Below are positions 18,505-27,619 of a DNA stretch of 64,000 bases, one piece after another (position 1 is the first letter of the stretch; each line of letters starts with the position of its first letter). The notes beneath the pieces were generated by a model. It made no database searches, was not told where the DNA came from, and was given only the letters and a program-made list of their open reading frames with translations. The DNA comes from G965237725 sp965237725 (GTDB lineage: Bacteria; Pseudomonadota; Gammaproteobacteria; Arenicellales; Poriferihabitantaceae): positions 1,612,001 to 1,676,000 of the forward strand of contig OZ250151.1 of assembly GCA_965237725.1 (NCBI GenBank). Direction: 5' to 3'. Both the position numbers and the translations under genes were made by a program.

Positions 18505-19140
18505 TTATTTTAGACTCTGAAAATAACCGCCGAGCAAAAGTCCCAATCGATCGAGATATACCACCCCTATTCCGGGTTCAAATCGCGTGCTGTCAGTAGA
18601 TCCCATGACCATCACCCCAATAATTTTATCCTCGAAAACCAGTGGCACAAATGCACAAGAGCCGATATCTCCGGGCTGTTCACCAAATACTGATTCCATC
18701 AAGCTGGTTGAAACCCGGTCATCGCAAACACTGCTTTTGTGGGCTACCCGTTGCCGGACTTCATCATACTTTTCATGGCGTATATCGCCATTTTTTGTGT
18801 TTAGCATAAATACCGCATCCTTGACGTTAAACTGCCGCATGACCAAACCCGATACCAAATCCAGAGAATCTCGCCGGATTTGCTCCAGACTAAGCAGTCG
18901 TACTGCCATATCCAGTAAATCTGTTTCAAGGCGTTGATTATTCTTTGCGCTATGAACAATCAGGTCAATTTTATTTTGCTGCTGGCTTTCTCTTTGCTTT
19001 AGAACTTCGAGCTGTCTTTCATAAAATGGCGTCGCGCCATTGACCCCGCCGAAATCCAGCTGACCTAGCAATTCCTGATTTTCGAGGAAGAATGAGGGGT
19101 TATCTTTGAGATAATCGATGACTTCCTGAGTTTTGGGCAT
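18505..19140 (-). CDS. DUF484 family protein (GAF-like)
   Basis: 211 residues. It starts with the typical VIDYLKDNPSFFLENQELL, continues with a coiled-coil linker (about 45-95), then a GAF-like domain with CAFVPLVFEDKIIGVMVMGS and the conserved ending DRLGLLLGGYF. Function unknown; the family is nearly always between dapF and xerC, as here. The usual tight junction with dapF is broken by about 900 bp of repeats, so this gene and xerC may be on their own transcript. Confidence 0.9.
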   Translation of the reverse strand: MPKTQEVIDYLKDNPSFFLENQELLGQLDFGGVNGATPFYERQLEVLKQRESQQQNKIDLIVHSAKNNQRLETDLLDMAVRLLSLEQIRRDSLDLVSGLVMRQFNVKDAVFMLNTKNGDIRHEKYDEVRQRVAHKSSVCDDRVSTSLMESVFGEQPGDIGSCAFVPLVFEDKIIGVMVMGSTDSTRFEPGIGVVYLDRLGLLLGGYFQSLK

Positions 19141-19237
19141 AACGTTAAATCATTGTAATTACGTTAGTGGGTAATTATAACCTGCATCAATGCCAATGGT
19201 GGCATGCATACCGAAATCTTCGATTTCCTTTTGGGAT

Positions 19238-20006
19238 TGCAGAAGTTAACTCCCTGGGCAGTGCTGTTGTTGCACGATATCCTCCGTACCGCCGTTATCC
19301 CCGACTCCGATCGGGGATCCATACAACGGGCCAACATGATCACGATACGAAGAATAACTGGATCCCGGATAAGTGCTTCGCCCTTTCCGGGATGACGGGG
19401 GTGGGAGCAGCGTGATGATTATTTTCAAATTGAATACCAGGTCGCAGGGGAAATGTTCCAATTTCCCTGCGGTTTTCCGGGGTGACGTGTAGATATCCTG
19501 CGGGTTTGTTCGTATCATCCCTGATACTCACCCCGTTGGGGCTACGCGAAATTCTGCTCCCGGCAGAATTTTCCGGGATGACGGGACTGGGGCATGTTGA
19601 CTATAATTTTGAGACCGAATACGCAATTCAAAAGGGATGTTAGGCACACCTCTTCGGGCTTGCAGAAATCCACGCCTTGGGTAGTACGGTAGTTGAACAC
19701 TATCCTCTATACCGCCGTCATCCCCGACTCCGATCGGGGATCCATATATCCGATTCAGATAATCTCAATACGAAGAATAACTGGATCCCGGATAAGTGCT
19801 TCGCCCTTTCCGGGATGACGGGGGTGGGAGCAGCGTGATGATTATTTTCAAATTGAATACCAGGTCGCAGGGGAAATGTTCCAATTTCCCTGCGGTTTTC
19901 CGGGGTGACGTGTAGATATCCTGCGGGTTTGTTCGTATCATCCCTGATACTCACCCCGTTGGGGCTACGCGAAATTCTGCTCCCGGCAGAATTTTCCGGG
20001 ATGACG
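19238..20006. repeat. Two-unit direct repeat (423-bp period) between the DUF484 gene and dapF
   Basis: No convincing gene lies in 19141-20050. Positions 19345-19583 and 19768-20006 appear identical or nearly so over 239 bp at a constant offset of 423 bp. The preceding roughly 105 bp of each unit (19238-19344, 19660-19767) are related but clearly diverged. Each unit contains a CCCCGA/TCGGGG hairpin, an ATCCCGG/CCGGGAT pair and the GTATCA/TGATAC, CCCC/GGGG, AAATTCTGC/GCAGAATTT hairpin cluster seen inverted at 17249-17374. Short open frames here arise from the repeat itself. The contrast between identical and diverged parts suggests recent gene conversion or re-duplication. Confidence 0.85.
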
Positions 20007-20050
20007 AGATTAAGATCATAGGGAAATGTTAGATTTCGCTGGGCTGAAAT

Positions 20051-20896
20051 TTAAATGTCAATAACACCTTGAAATACATGATGAACTGGCCCGGTGAGAA
20101 ACACCTCTGAATCGCCACCGCGCCATTCGATCCAGATACTACCCCCAGGCAATGTTACCTTAACTTTCGATTCGAGCTGCCCGTGCTCAATTCCCAACAC
20201 CGCGGCCGCGCATGCGCCACTGCCACAACCCAGGGTTTCCCCCGCACCGCGCTCATAAACCCGCAGCTTTAATTCTTCCCTGGAAATCTGCACAACAAAT
20301 CCAATATTTGCCCGTTTTGGAAAAATTGAATGGGATTCCAACAACGGCCCGATATTTTCCACATCCGCCGTTTCAACATCGGCAACGGAAATGACACAGT
20401 GGGGATTTCCTAAGGCCAAGGCACTGAATTCTATTTCACCCAACTCGGTCACAATTTTATAATCCAATTTTTGCTCAGGCATATCCAATGGGATCTTTCC
20501 CGGTTCAAAAACGGGAACGCCCATGCCTACGGTTGCGGTTTCATCCTGATTCAATTTCAGATGCAACCGGGTGGTAATTGTTTCAATCTCAACCGTGGAT
20601 TTTGTTGTTAATCCTTGGTCATGCAAATATCGAACAAAACATCTGGCGCCATTTCCACATTGCCCAACTTCACTGCCATCGCTATTAAATATTCTTAAAC
20701 CATAATCGCTTTGGCGTCCGTCATCCTGATTTTTCGTGGCCGTTTCCGCCAATAAAATTTGATCGCAGCCAATGCCAAAATGCCGATCCGCAATATGTTG
20801 GGCAATTGCTTCAGAAATCTGGATCTGCTCAGCCACGCCATTGAGCATGACAAAGTCATTGCCCAGGGACTGCATTTTGGTGAATTTATACTGCAT
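20051..20896 (-). CDS. dapF: Diaminopimelate epimerase
   Basis: 281 residues. Both catalytic cysteines are present in their motifs: QCGNGARCF in the N-terminal half and GCGSGACAAAV in the C-terminal half. N-terminal KMQSLGNDFVMLNG is also typical. It converts LL- to meso-diaminopimelate for lysine and peptidoglycan synthesis in the cytoplasm. The usual upstream lysA is missing: the next gene upstream (195 bp) is a pseudopilin. Confidence 0.97.
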   Translation of the reverse strand: MQYKFTKMQSLGNDFVMLNGVAEQIQISEAIAQHIADRHFGIGCDQILLAETATKNQDDGRQSDYGLRIFNSDGSEVGQCGNGARCFVRYLHDQGLTTKSTVEIETITTRLHLKLNQDETATVGMGVPVFEPGKIPLDMPEQKLDYKIVTELGEIEFSALALGNPHCVISVADVETADVENIGPLLESHSIFPKRANIGFVVQISREELKLRVYERGAGETLGCGSGACAAAVLGIEHGQLESKVKVTLPGGSIWIEWRGGDSEVFLTGPVHHVFQGVIDI

Positions 20897-21091
20897 CGAA
20901 AATCGGTTCTCGATTTGGAGGATTTTAATGGGGCTGATTTTACGCGTAACTGTATTAAAATTTACATTTAACTTTTTAATTAGACGACAACAAAGGTTTG
21001 CTTTTTAGAGCAGATTCATTTAATCCAGGGTGGAAAACTGGGTGACTCAAATTTTTTTAAGCCAATAAGTTTTATATAGACGCAGCAATGC

Positions 21092-22318
21092 CTATAACAA
21101 TCCGCCTCGCGCATCCGCGGCGATGACATCATCAAAGATGTCGCAGGTATGCTGATGGGTTGCACCATTCAGGCGCGTGGTTTCGACCAACAGGGCGATG
21201 GCAGTTCCCAGGCTGGCTACAGACAAAGCCAAATCGATCCCTGCAGCAACAGCGGCAATCACCGCGGATACAGCTGCAGCGGTGGCTGCCACGCAACCCG
21301 CAGTAAGAACACCGAGAGACGCAACTGCATTAATACAGGCCTGTATCGCCTCGGAGGTTGCTGCGGTGGCACTAAGAACTGCGTTAACCAGAATGACGGC
21401 ATTTATGGCCAAACCCACGGCTTCAAGGGCAACATCCACCTCGGCCTGAAATTGGGCTACCTCGGTGTTATTGGCCAGATTTGCTGCATCATCCGCGGTA
21501 GCAACCAGTAAATCTAATGACCCGACTAATGCATCACAGGAAAGCTCCCGTTGAAGGGCGCTAAATGGGACCGGCCGGACAATATCGTCATAGCCTTTTT
21601 CCCGGCCCCGGGCTGGGTCCTCAAAACTAACATCGCCATCGTCGTTGGCCCCGTCCAGGGAGCTATCCGCACCATCTCCGTCAGCATCTTCCAGGCCACC
21701 ACTGACCAGCACATAAGCGGCATTAACCACGCCCGGTCCGGTATTGGCATAGTCCCCATCTGGCGCAAGCGCCTCTGCATTTTCCAGGGCGGTACAAAAA
21801 TCCAGCAAGTTGACGGGAGAGGTGGGCGGGGTCACGCAACTAAAATCACTACTGCCATCACCATCTTTGTCGTAGGTATTCAGGTCATCCAGATCAGGTA
21901 GTGCGGGGGTATAAAGTGAAGTGGCGCTGGCAAGGTCCGCGTCATTGGTTCCATTATTACGGTAGGGCGCATAACGCAATGGCAGGCTTGCCTGGTCGAG
22001 AACCGGAACTGGCAACTCCATGGTACGAAATGGCAATGCACCAGAATCGGCCCCGGCATTTTCAGATCCATAGGTTCCAGCAGCCGGGGCATCGGTATCC
22101 GGCACCGGCAATCGATAATTCTCCACAACAAACGCCAGTACATTACCCTGGGCATCTTCCATGGTGCGAATGGTTTTATCAATACGAATCTGATCTGAAC
22201 GATTGGGTTGTAGCGCAAGCAGTACAGCCACAGCAAGACCAAGGCCAATCATCCAAATCGATAGCAGTAAAAGACTAAATCCGCCACATCGAATATTTTG
22301 CCACTGCCGCCTCACCAT
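21092..22318 (-). CDS. Large pseudopilin-like protein lacking Glu+5 (GspK-like position)
   Basis: 408 residues. The prepilin-like leader ends CGG before FSLLLLSIWMIGLGLAVAVLLA; the residue at +5 is Leu instead of the near-invariant Glu, a trait of tip pseudopilins such as GspK. Residues 60-230 share blocks with the two upstream genes: YRLPVPDT, LDQASLPLRYAPYRN, ADLASATSLYTPALP, VSGGLEDADGDGADSS and YDDIVRPVPFSALQ. From about 265 to 390 the chain is Ala/Val-rich and strongly hydrophobic or helical. It ends IAADARGGLL, a C-terminus shared with its paralogs (AD-x-x-GG). Last gene of the pilus operon; overlaps the previous gene by 7 bp. Confidence 0.75.
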   Translation of the reverse strand: MVRRQWQNIRCGGFSLLLLSIWMIGLGLAVAVLLALQPNRSDQIRIDKTIRTMEDAQGNVLAFVVENYRLPVPDTDAPAAGTYGSENAGADSGALPFRTMELPVPVLDQASLPLRYAPYRNNGTNDADLASATSLYTPALPDLDDLNTYDKDGDGSSDFSCVTPPTSPVNLLDFCTALENAEALAPDGDYANTGPGVVNAAYVLVSGGLEDADGDGADSSLDGANDDGDVSFEDPARGREKGYDDIVRPVPFSALQRELSCDALVGSLDLLVATADDAANLANNTEVAQFQAEVDVALEAVGLAINAVILVNAVLSATAATSEAIQACINAVASLGVLTAGCVAATAAAVSAVIAAVAAGIDLALSVASLGTAIALLVETTRLNGATHQHTCDIFDDVIAADARGGLL

Positions 22319-23604
22319 TGGCCTCCCAGGGTGTCTGCCTCCAATGCATCAATGCGGGTTTTTTCAGCATGATCGTATAAACCGGGTACCGTATTAACAG
22401 CGGCGAGGAGCGCCTTGTCAGCTTCGACCAGGGCAATAGCGGTGAGGATCACTGTGGCCACTGCCGCAACTTCGGCTGCGATGGCCAGCCCCAATCCGAT
22501 ACCTGCCGCAACCACAGCGGCGCAGGACAAAACCACTACTGATGAGCACGCACCGATAGCCCCAGCCAGGTCATTTGAGGCAACCCATATCCCAATCGCG
22601 CCGGTAACCACGGAGAAATCTGCAAATATCTGGGCAACCAATGCCGCTTCCCTTCCGAGTTCTGCTCCCCATTGCGCGTCTTCCCCCTGGACCAGACCGT
22701 GGGCTGCGGCTATGGCCACATTGGCGGAGGCGGTGACACTTATGGTCGCCGCTGCGCAGGATAACTTGCTCTCGAGCAAATTAAAGGGCATGGCGAAAAC
22801 CAGATCGTCATACACCAGGGCGGCGGTTGAACTGTCGTTTCTTCGCCTAGCGGGCGATTCAAATTCAACCCCGACACCCTCATTTACGCCGTCAAAAGCG
22901 AAATCTGCCCCATCGCCATCCGCATCTTCTACTCCGCCGCTAACTAGGGCAAACGCCGAATTAGGCCTATTGGTGCCTTCCAGGGTATGAACATAGTTAG
23001 TATCTGTAGTGGCTATCTTGGCGTTTCGTAGTGCCAGACAAAAATCCAGATCGTTTAATGCGGATGATGTGACGCGAGTGGTATTAATTCCGGTTGCGGT
23101 GATATAGTCAGAAATTGGCACCGATGGGAATGTCAATAATTCCAGAACCCCCGGCGATGTATAGGTCCGCGCGGTTGGTGGATTTCCAGGCAATACCGGA
23201 ATAAATCGGTTGGGTAATGCCGCAAGGTCGGCTGTATCGTCAGGATTACGATATACCGCATAACGAACTGGTAGATTGGCCTCATCCAGTATTGGGTCAG
23301 AAAATCCAAGTTCTCTATAAGGCACCCGACCGATATCATCGGTCAAATCGCAGATGCCAGCGGCGCCTTCGAGACCATCGCCATTGGTATCGGGACAGGG
23401 CAGACGCGAGTTTATGGCAGCAAAACTGACCAGGGCTTCGGATACATCATCTATAGTCAAATCTGTTGTGTCGAGACGCTCTCGCTCACTGAGCAAGGGA
23501 ATAGCCTGGGCGGCTATTAGCAGTAACATGCCGACAATGACCATCAGCATAGAAAGCTCGATCAATGTAAATCCAGAGTTACGCTGTCTTGTGCCTAGGG
23601 TCAT
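22312..23604 (-). CDS. Large pseudopilin with Ala-rich helical C-terminus
   Basis: 430 residues. A short leader (MTLGTRQRNSG) is cleavable before FTLIELSMLMVIVGMLLL, with the normal Glu+5. Then comes the shared module: SRLPCPDTNGDGLEGAAG with a Cys pair, GRVPYRELGF, LDEANLPVRYAVYRN, LPNRFIPVLPG, FCLALRNAK, VSGGVEDADGDGADFAFDG and YDDLVFAMPFNLLESKLSC. The last 145 residues are Ala/Val/Ile-rich (for example VVVLSCAAVVAAGIGLGLAI), long enough for several membrane-like helices, ending ALEADTLGGQW. Such a C-terminus is not known to me in pilins, which normally end in a soluble beta-sheet domain. Two bp separate it from the upstream 834-residue paralog. Confidence 0.78.
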   Translation of the reverse strand: MTLGTRQRNSGFTLIELSMLMVIVGMLLLIAAQAIPLLSERERLDTTDLTIDDVSEALVSFAAINSRLPCPDTNGDGLEGAAGICDLTDDIGRVPYRELGFSDPILDEANLPVRYAVYRNPDDTADLAALPNRFIPVLPGNPPTARTYTSPGVLELLTFPSVPISDYITATGINTTRVTSSALNDLDFCLALRNAKIATTDTNYVHTLEGTNRPNSAFALVSGGVEDADGDGADFAFDGVNEGVGVEFESPARRRNDSSTAALVYDDLVFAMPFNLLESKLSCAAATISVTASANVAIAAAHGLVQGEDAQWGAELGREAALVAQIFADFSVVTGAIGIWVASNDLAGAIGACSSVVVLSCAAVVAAGIGLGLAIAAEVAAVATVILTAIALVEADKALLAAVNTVPGLYDHAEKTRIDALEADTLGGQW

Positions 23605-23606
23605 TA

Positions 23607-26111
23607 TTATTCTACGCCTCCTTTGACATCAGCTTCCAGGGCACGCAATCGTGCAGCCTCAGCTGCGGTGATGGCAACACTCAACTCACCACTGGCAACA
23701 ATCTGATCACCGCAGCTAAATTCGTACAGATCTGTAGCTTTAACCAGCGCGTCCACGGCAAATGCAGCAGCTACGCCTGCGCTAACCGCTGCCGCACATG
23801 CAGCCGCGACTTCCAAAGCGGTTGCTCCCGCTAATTTTATCGCCACTGTAACCGCCTTGGCGCATTCCGCCGCGCCAATAAGGGCGGCGAATACGCCGAT
23901 AGCCACATTGGCCTCGGCCAGTTTCAAACCCGCCCACGAGTCCAGTATGGCCTGGAGGGCATTCTCATTGTTGTTAAAAGACGAAATTGCGATGTTCTGG
24001 GCCACCATGGCACTGTTAGCCATGGCATTTACCGCACCGAGGTTTCTGGGGCAGGCCAGGCGCTGATCGAGATACAGCATGGGTGTGGTATGTACCAGAT
24101 CATCGTAGCTGGCATCTCGACCCTTTGCCGGGGAATTAAAATCCAGGGTCGCAATACCTTCATTGAGATCATCGAATGCCACATCCACCTGGTTGGAGGC
24201 ATCTTCGACCCCACCGCTGACAACCAGAAAGGCGGGATTAATAACGATGGATGAATCGTTAACGGTATGCACATCATCGGTGGCAAACCCATCCTGAATC
24301 CCGTTGCGCAGGGCTTTGCACATATCCAGTTGATTCTCTTCACCGGACACGGTTAGATTTGGATCAGGTATGGGATTCGAACCCACGGTCACGACCGGGG
24401 TTCCATAGGTATCTTCGGCGATGGAGACAATTTCGGAAGTGGCCCCTGACGTTCCTCCAGTTATAACTTCGCCGGTTACTAAAGGGACCTCAGCCTCAAT
24501 CTCCGCTTGTGTTGGAATTGTTGGGCCCTGAAAAGGACCTCCCGACACATTGGATACGGTGAGGATAGTACCACTAACTGAATCGATAGTACCCGTAGCC
24601 CCGGATGTGCCACCAGTAATAGTCTCTCCAACCACGAACATTAATTGGGTATCTTTCTGAAGATTGACAAATGTCGCTATTTCATCATCGACAAACAATA
24701 ACTGGCTGGTCTCGAAGCCAAAATTCGGGGGAACAAATTGGCTACTGGTTGGTGTGAGGTCAACGCCGAATGTTGTCCCGGCGGTGATGACCGATGTAAT
24801 AGTTGCTGAGCCTGGAAAATAGAAATCCGTCACCGTCGCAGTCACCCCGGAGGTTAAACCGATAATGGTGTCACCAACCTGAAACGTGCCAGTAGGGCTG
24901 GGCAATAACAGTCGATCGCCAAGGGCATTGGGTGCGCCCAGGTCGACCACCGAATGCACCTCAGCACTGGGTGGAAAAGCAAAGCAAGACTCGTTATGAA
25001 AACCGGGAAGAAAACCTAATTGCGGGCAATCAGAATCCACTACACATGTTTGAGTAAAGGGGGGACCGGGATCTCCCAAAGGGGGATTGTTCAGTCCGTC
25101 GCAGAACCTGTGATCCCCATATTCGCAGGTTTCATTTGTCGAACTGAGCGCCGGAACGCAAATTTCATTTACTAAATTGTCTGGGGGAATTAACGGACAA
25201 TCTGTGTTCACCGTGCAAGACATGGTGGTCGTCGAGGAACAGAAGGCGCCTGAAGGGATGAGCGGGCAGTCAGAATCCATATTGCAGGACATCCCCGTTG
25301 TGATCGAGCAGAATCGGTCTGGCGGGCCAAATTCACAGGTTTCAAAAAGTGGGAACCCTTCATCTGGGCAATCCGTATCTATTGAACATGAATCACCGGT
25401 GTTTATACTGCAAAACTTAACCGGGGCCAGTCCGGTCAAATTTATCTCCTCACCAGCGACAAAATCCATATTTGCCCCGTTTGGTACTACAGCATTGTAA
25501 TCCAGCCTGGAACCACTCACCACGTCATCGACGTTGAGAAAATCGAGCCCAACCGGGGTTACTGTCAGAATATTTTCAGATGGATTGTTGATAATGATCT
25601 GAATAACGTCTTCAAGTATTTCCCCGCAGCCTGCTACGGTGCCGATTATAATATCGAGTGTGCCTGGAATATTTGGCTCGAACAGATTGGTCAGGGTTGC
25701 CAGGTCAGCTTCGTCTGCAGCATTTCGATAGGCGCCATAACGCAAAGGCAATCTCGCTTCGTCGAGCACCGGCCCGGGAAGCCCAAGCGCTCGGAAAGGG
25801 ATGGTGCCAACATCATCTGCCGGGTCACAAACTCCCGCCGTACCTTCCAGACCATCACCGTTGACATCGGGACAAGGCAGTCGACTTTCCTCAACCGCAA
25901 AACCGGTTATGGCTTCACTGGCTTCTTTTAGCTGACTGGATGTATCATCCAGTCGCATGCGCTCGGTCAATTTTGGTACCAGGGTAATCACCGCAATGGC
26001 GATCAAACCGAGAACAACCATAACTACCGACAACTCAACCAAAGTAAATCCACCATTGCGATGATGGATAGTTTGGTTATTTAACTGCGGAAATGGATTA
26101 TTCACGAGCAT
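23607..26111 (-). CDS. Giant (834-residue) pseudopilin with Cys-rich and GTSGAT repeats
   Basis: A prepilin signal (NGG before FTLVELSVVMVVLGL, Glu+5 present) and the shared pseudopilin module flank a large insert. N-terminal half-module: 77-150 (SRLPCPDVNGDGLEG, LDEARLPLRYGAYRN). Insert: residues about 151-590, with four or five Cys-rich repeats at 234-377 of the form FCS-x-x-T-x-x-SC-x-x-D-x-DCP, then three copies of a GE-x-ITGGTSGAT-like beta repeat (about 411-424, 495-508, 547-558). C-terminal half-module: LDMCKALRNG, VSGGVEDASNQVDVAFDDLN, YDDLVHTTP (from 595). The last 130 residues are Ala-rich helix, ending ALEADVKGGVE. Likely a surface-exposed minor subunit with adhesin-like or binding domains. 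Confidence 0.78.
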   Translation of the reverse strand: MLVNNPFPQLNNQTIHHRNGGFTLVELSVVMVVLGLIAIAVITLVPKLTERMRLDDTSSQLKEASEAITGFAVEESRLPCPDVNGDGLEGTAGVCDPADDVGTIPFRALGLPGPVLDEARLPLRYGAYRNAADEADLATLTNLFEPNIPGTLDIIIGTVAGCGEILEDVIQIIINNPSENILTVTPVGLDFLNVDDVVSGSRLDYNAVVPNGANMDFVAGEEINLTGLAPVKFCSINTGDSCSIDTDCPDEGFPLFETCEFGPPDRFCSITTGMSCNMDSDCPLIPSGAFCSSTTTMSCTVNTDCPLIPPDNLVNEICVPALSSTNETCEYGDHRFCDGLNNPPLGDPGPPFTQTCVVDSDCPQLGFLPGFHNESCFAFPPSAEVHSVVDLGAPNALGDRLLLPSPTGTFQVGDTIIGLTSGVTATVTDFYFPGSATITSVITAGTTFGVDLTPTSSQFVPPNFGFETSQLLFVDDEIATFVNLQKDTQLMFVVGETITGGTSGATGTIDSVSGTILTVSNVSGGPFQGPTIPTQAEIEAEVPLVTGEVITGGTSGATSEIVSIAEDTYGTPVVTVGSNPIPDPNLTVSGEENQLDMCKALRNGIQDGFATDDVHTVNDSSIVINPAFLVVSGGVEDASNQVDVAFDDLNEGIATLDFNSPAKGRDASYDDLVHTTPMLYLDQRLACPRNLGAVNAMANSAMVAQNIAISSFNNNENALQAILDSWAGLKLAEANVAIGVFAALIGAAECAKAVTVAIKLAGATALEVAAACAAAVSAGVAAAFAVDALVKATDLYEFSCGDQIVASGELSVAITAAEAARLRALEADVKGGVE

Positions 26112-26845
26112 ACCTTACCCAAAACCGCATCAAAACTAACCGCCGAGACCAGATCGTCATAAAGGGCACTTCGTCCCTGGTCGGGTGAGGCAAAACAGCT
26201 TGCGATGGCATCGATGTTATAGCCGTCGAAGGGTTCGGTATCGCCGTCAGCATCTTCCAGACCTGCGCTGGATAACACAAAGGCCTGATTGATAGAGGTC
26301 GTTGCCAAACAACCCCCCGTGGTAATGGAAGTGGATGTGGATGCAAACCCAGTGCCTGCGGCGGAATTTGCATTTTTCAATGCCGCACAAAAGTCTTTCT
26401 CGTTCACTACTGATGCGGGTTCATCAAGACCATCGAATAAATTGGCAACCGCTGCAAGATCCGCGTCGATCCCCGAATTTCGATATACCGCATAAACAAT
26501 TGGGCGATGAAACGCATCCGCGGTGTGGGCTGAAAGTAACAACGCCTCGTGGGGCACCGCCCCTATTGCGCGAGTACAATCCTCTGCTCCGAATAAAACA
26601 TCACCAAAACTCAATGCAGGATCTGCTGGGCAGGGTAGTCGATTATTGGTCAGGGAAAAAGCCAAAATCGCATTGCTGGCCTCGGCCATTACTCCTCGGG
26701 TTTCCTCCTGGAATCTTTCCTGATTAATCCAGGGAAGGGTTGAACTGCCAATAACCAGAATCAATCCGGTAATCACCATTACAATGGCCAGCTCAAGGGC
26801 CGTAAAACCATAATTGAGTTTTTGGGCTGTAGAATGGCCAGGCAT
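26102..26845 (-). CDS. Pseudopilin, shortest member of the large-pseudopilin family
   Basis: 247 residues. The leader MPGHSTAQKLNYG precedes FTALELAIVMVITGLILVIG (Glu+5 present). It shares the core of its three downstream paralogs: NRLPCPAD, GAVPHEALLL, FHRPIVYAVYRNSGIDADLA, VANLFDGLDE, FCAALKNAN, VLSSAGLEDADGDTEPFDGY and YDDLVSAVSF. It stops right after this core (DAVLGKVCS) and so lacks the Ala-rich C-terminal helical region of the other three. It overlaps the start of the 834-residue gene by 10 bp and follows the helical-repeat gene by 5 bp, so translation is probably coupled. Confidence 0.8.
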   Translation of the reverse strand: MPGHSTAQKLNYGFTALELAIVMVITGLILVIGSSTLPWINQERFQEETRGVMAEASNAILAFSLTNNRLPCPADPALSFGDVLFGAEDCTRAIGAVPHEALLLSAHTADAFHRPIVYAVYRNSGIDADLAAVANLFDGLDEPASVVNEKDFCAALKNANSAAGTGFASTSTSITTGGCLATTSINQAFVLSSAGLEDADGDTEPFDGYNIDAIASCFASPDQGRSALYDDLVSAVSFDAVLGKVCS

Positions 26846-26850
26846 TTAAC

Positions 26851-27576
26851 TTATTCCACAAGTCCAAGGGCCGCGGACTGGCGATAAGCCTCATCCAGTT
26901 TTCGTTCAGCTGCTTCGAGTTGCTCCAGGGCCTGCTGGTTAATTTCCGGCGCACTCATGATTTTAGTCCGCACCTCTTCCAGCATGCGCCGTGCATCATC
27001 ATACATTTCCTGCATGCCGCCAGACACCGGCAGTTCCGCCACTGACGGTTGATCGTCCGACTCTTCCAGCCATTTCTTTGTGTTATCCAAATTTTGTTGG
27101 GAGGCGTCCAGGGCCGCAATAGCGGATTCTGAGCCGGGTTGGTTCGCCAGGCGTTTCTTGGCGGCGTCGAACCCAAGCTGGGCATTTTGCAATATCTGAA
27201 TCAGGAATTCCCGGCTCCCTAGGCCACCCATCCCAGACTTGCTCAATAACTGGGTTCTAGTCTGATCAAGCATCTTTTGAGCCACATCGAGTTGGACGTG
27301 AGCATCGCTACCCGCCGAGGTTTGCTCCAGTTTAATTCGGGCAGCATCCAGTTTAGCCTGGGCCCGATCAAGATGGGCCAACAATGCACTGTGGTCGGGC
27401 TGGGGTGGTGCCACATTTTCTAATATCGCTGGGTCTTCCTGGGAACTCAAAACCTCTTCGGATGCTTCTGGCACCACTGTCTCAATGACCTCGTCGGTCT
27501 CGCCGCTAATGGCAATAACAGAAACCAGCGCAAACATACCGGTTACTAATCGTATTTTGTAAAAACCCCGTTTCAT
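26851..27576 (-). CDS. Exported helical-repeat protein (second of pair), unknown function
   Basis: 241 residues from the ATG at 27576 (MKRGFYKIRLVTGMFALVSV, a signal-peptide-like start); an upstream in-frame start at 27630 would add 18 residues and overlap the previous gene. The mature part has no further membrane helix and consists of repeated amphipathic helices with the pattern LL-x-x-L-x-x-AQ-x-x-L (HLDRAQAKLDAARIKL, QLDVAQKMLDQTRTQL, ALDASQQNLDNTKKWL, QLEAAERKLDEAY). This looks like a helical-hairpin repeat or coiled coil in the periplasm. It is related in pattern to the preceding gene and sits between the GspF-like gene and the pseudopilins, so a structural or chaperone role in the machine is likely. 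No family recognised. Confidence 0.7.
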   Translation of the reverse strand: MKRGFYKIRLVTGMFALVSVIAISGETDEVIETVVPEASEEVLSSQEDPAILENVAPPQPDHSALLAHLDRAQAKLDAARIKLEQTSAGSDAHVQLDVAQKMLDQTRTQLLSKSGMGGLGSREFLIQILQNAQLGFDAAKKRLANQPGSESAIAALDASQQNLDNTKKWLEESDDQPSVAELPVSGGMQEMYDDARRMLEEVRTKIMSAPEINQQALEQLEAAERKLDEAYRQSAALGLVE

Positions 27577-27619
27577 GATTAATTTTGTTTTGGATTTTGT
27601 TTTGAAATTTCTACTGACA

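Noticed and set aside
19246..19954. Identical short frames (about 60-80 codons) in the repeats between the DUF484 gene and dapF
   Set aside because: They repeat because the DNA repeats; the peptides run through hairpin arms and have no plausible start region.
22415..22990. 191-codon plus-strand frame opposite a pseudopilin
   Set aside because: Ala/Thr/Ser-rich shadow of the Ala/Val-rich coding strand; no ribosome site and no recognisable domain.
25177..25500. 107-codon plus-strand frame opposite the Cys-rich repeats
   Set aside because: It mirrors the repeat structure of the minus-strand gene, which has the prepilin signal and conserved core.
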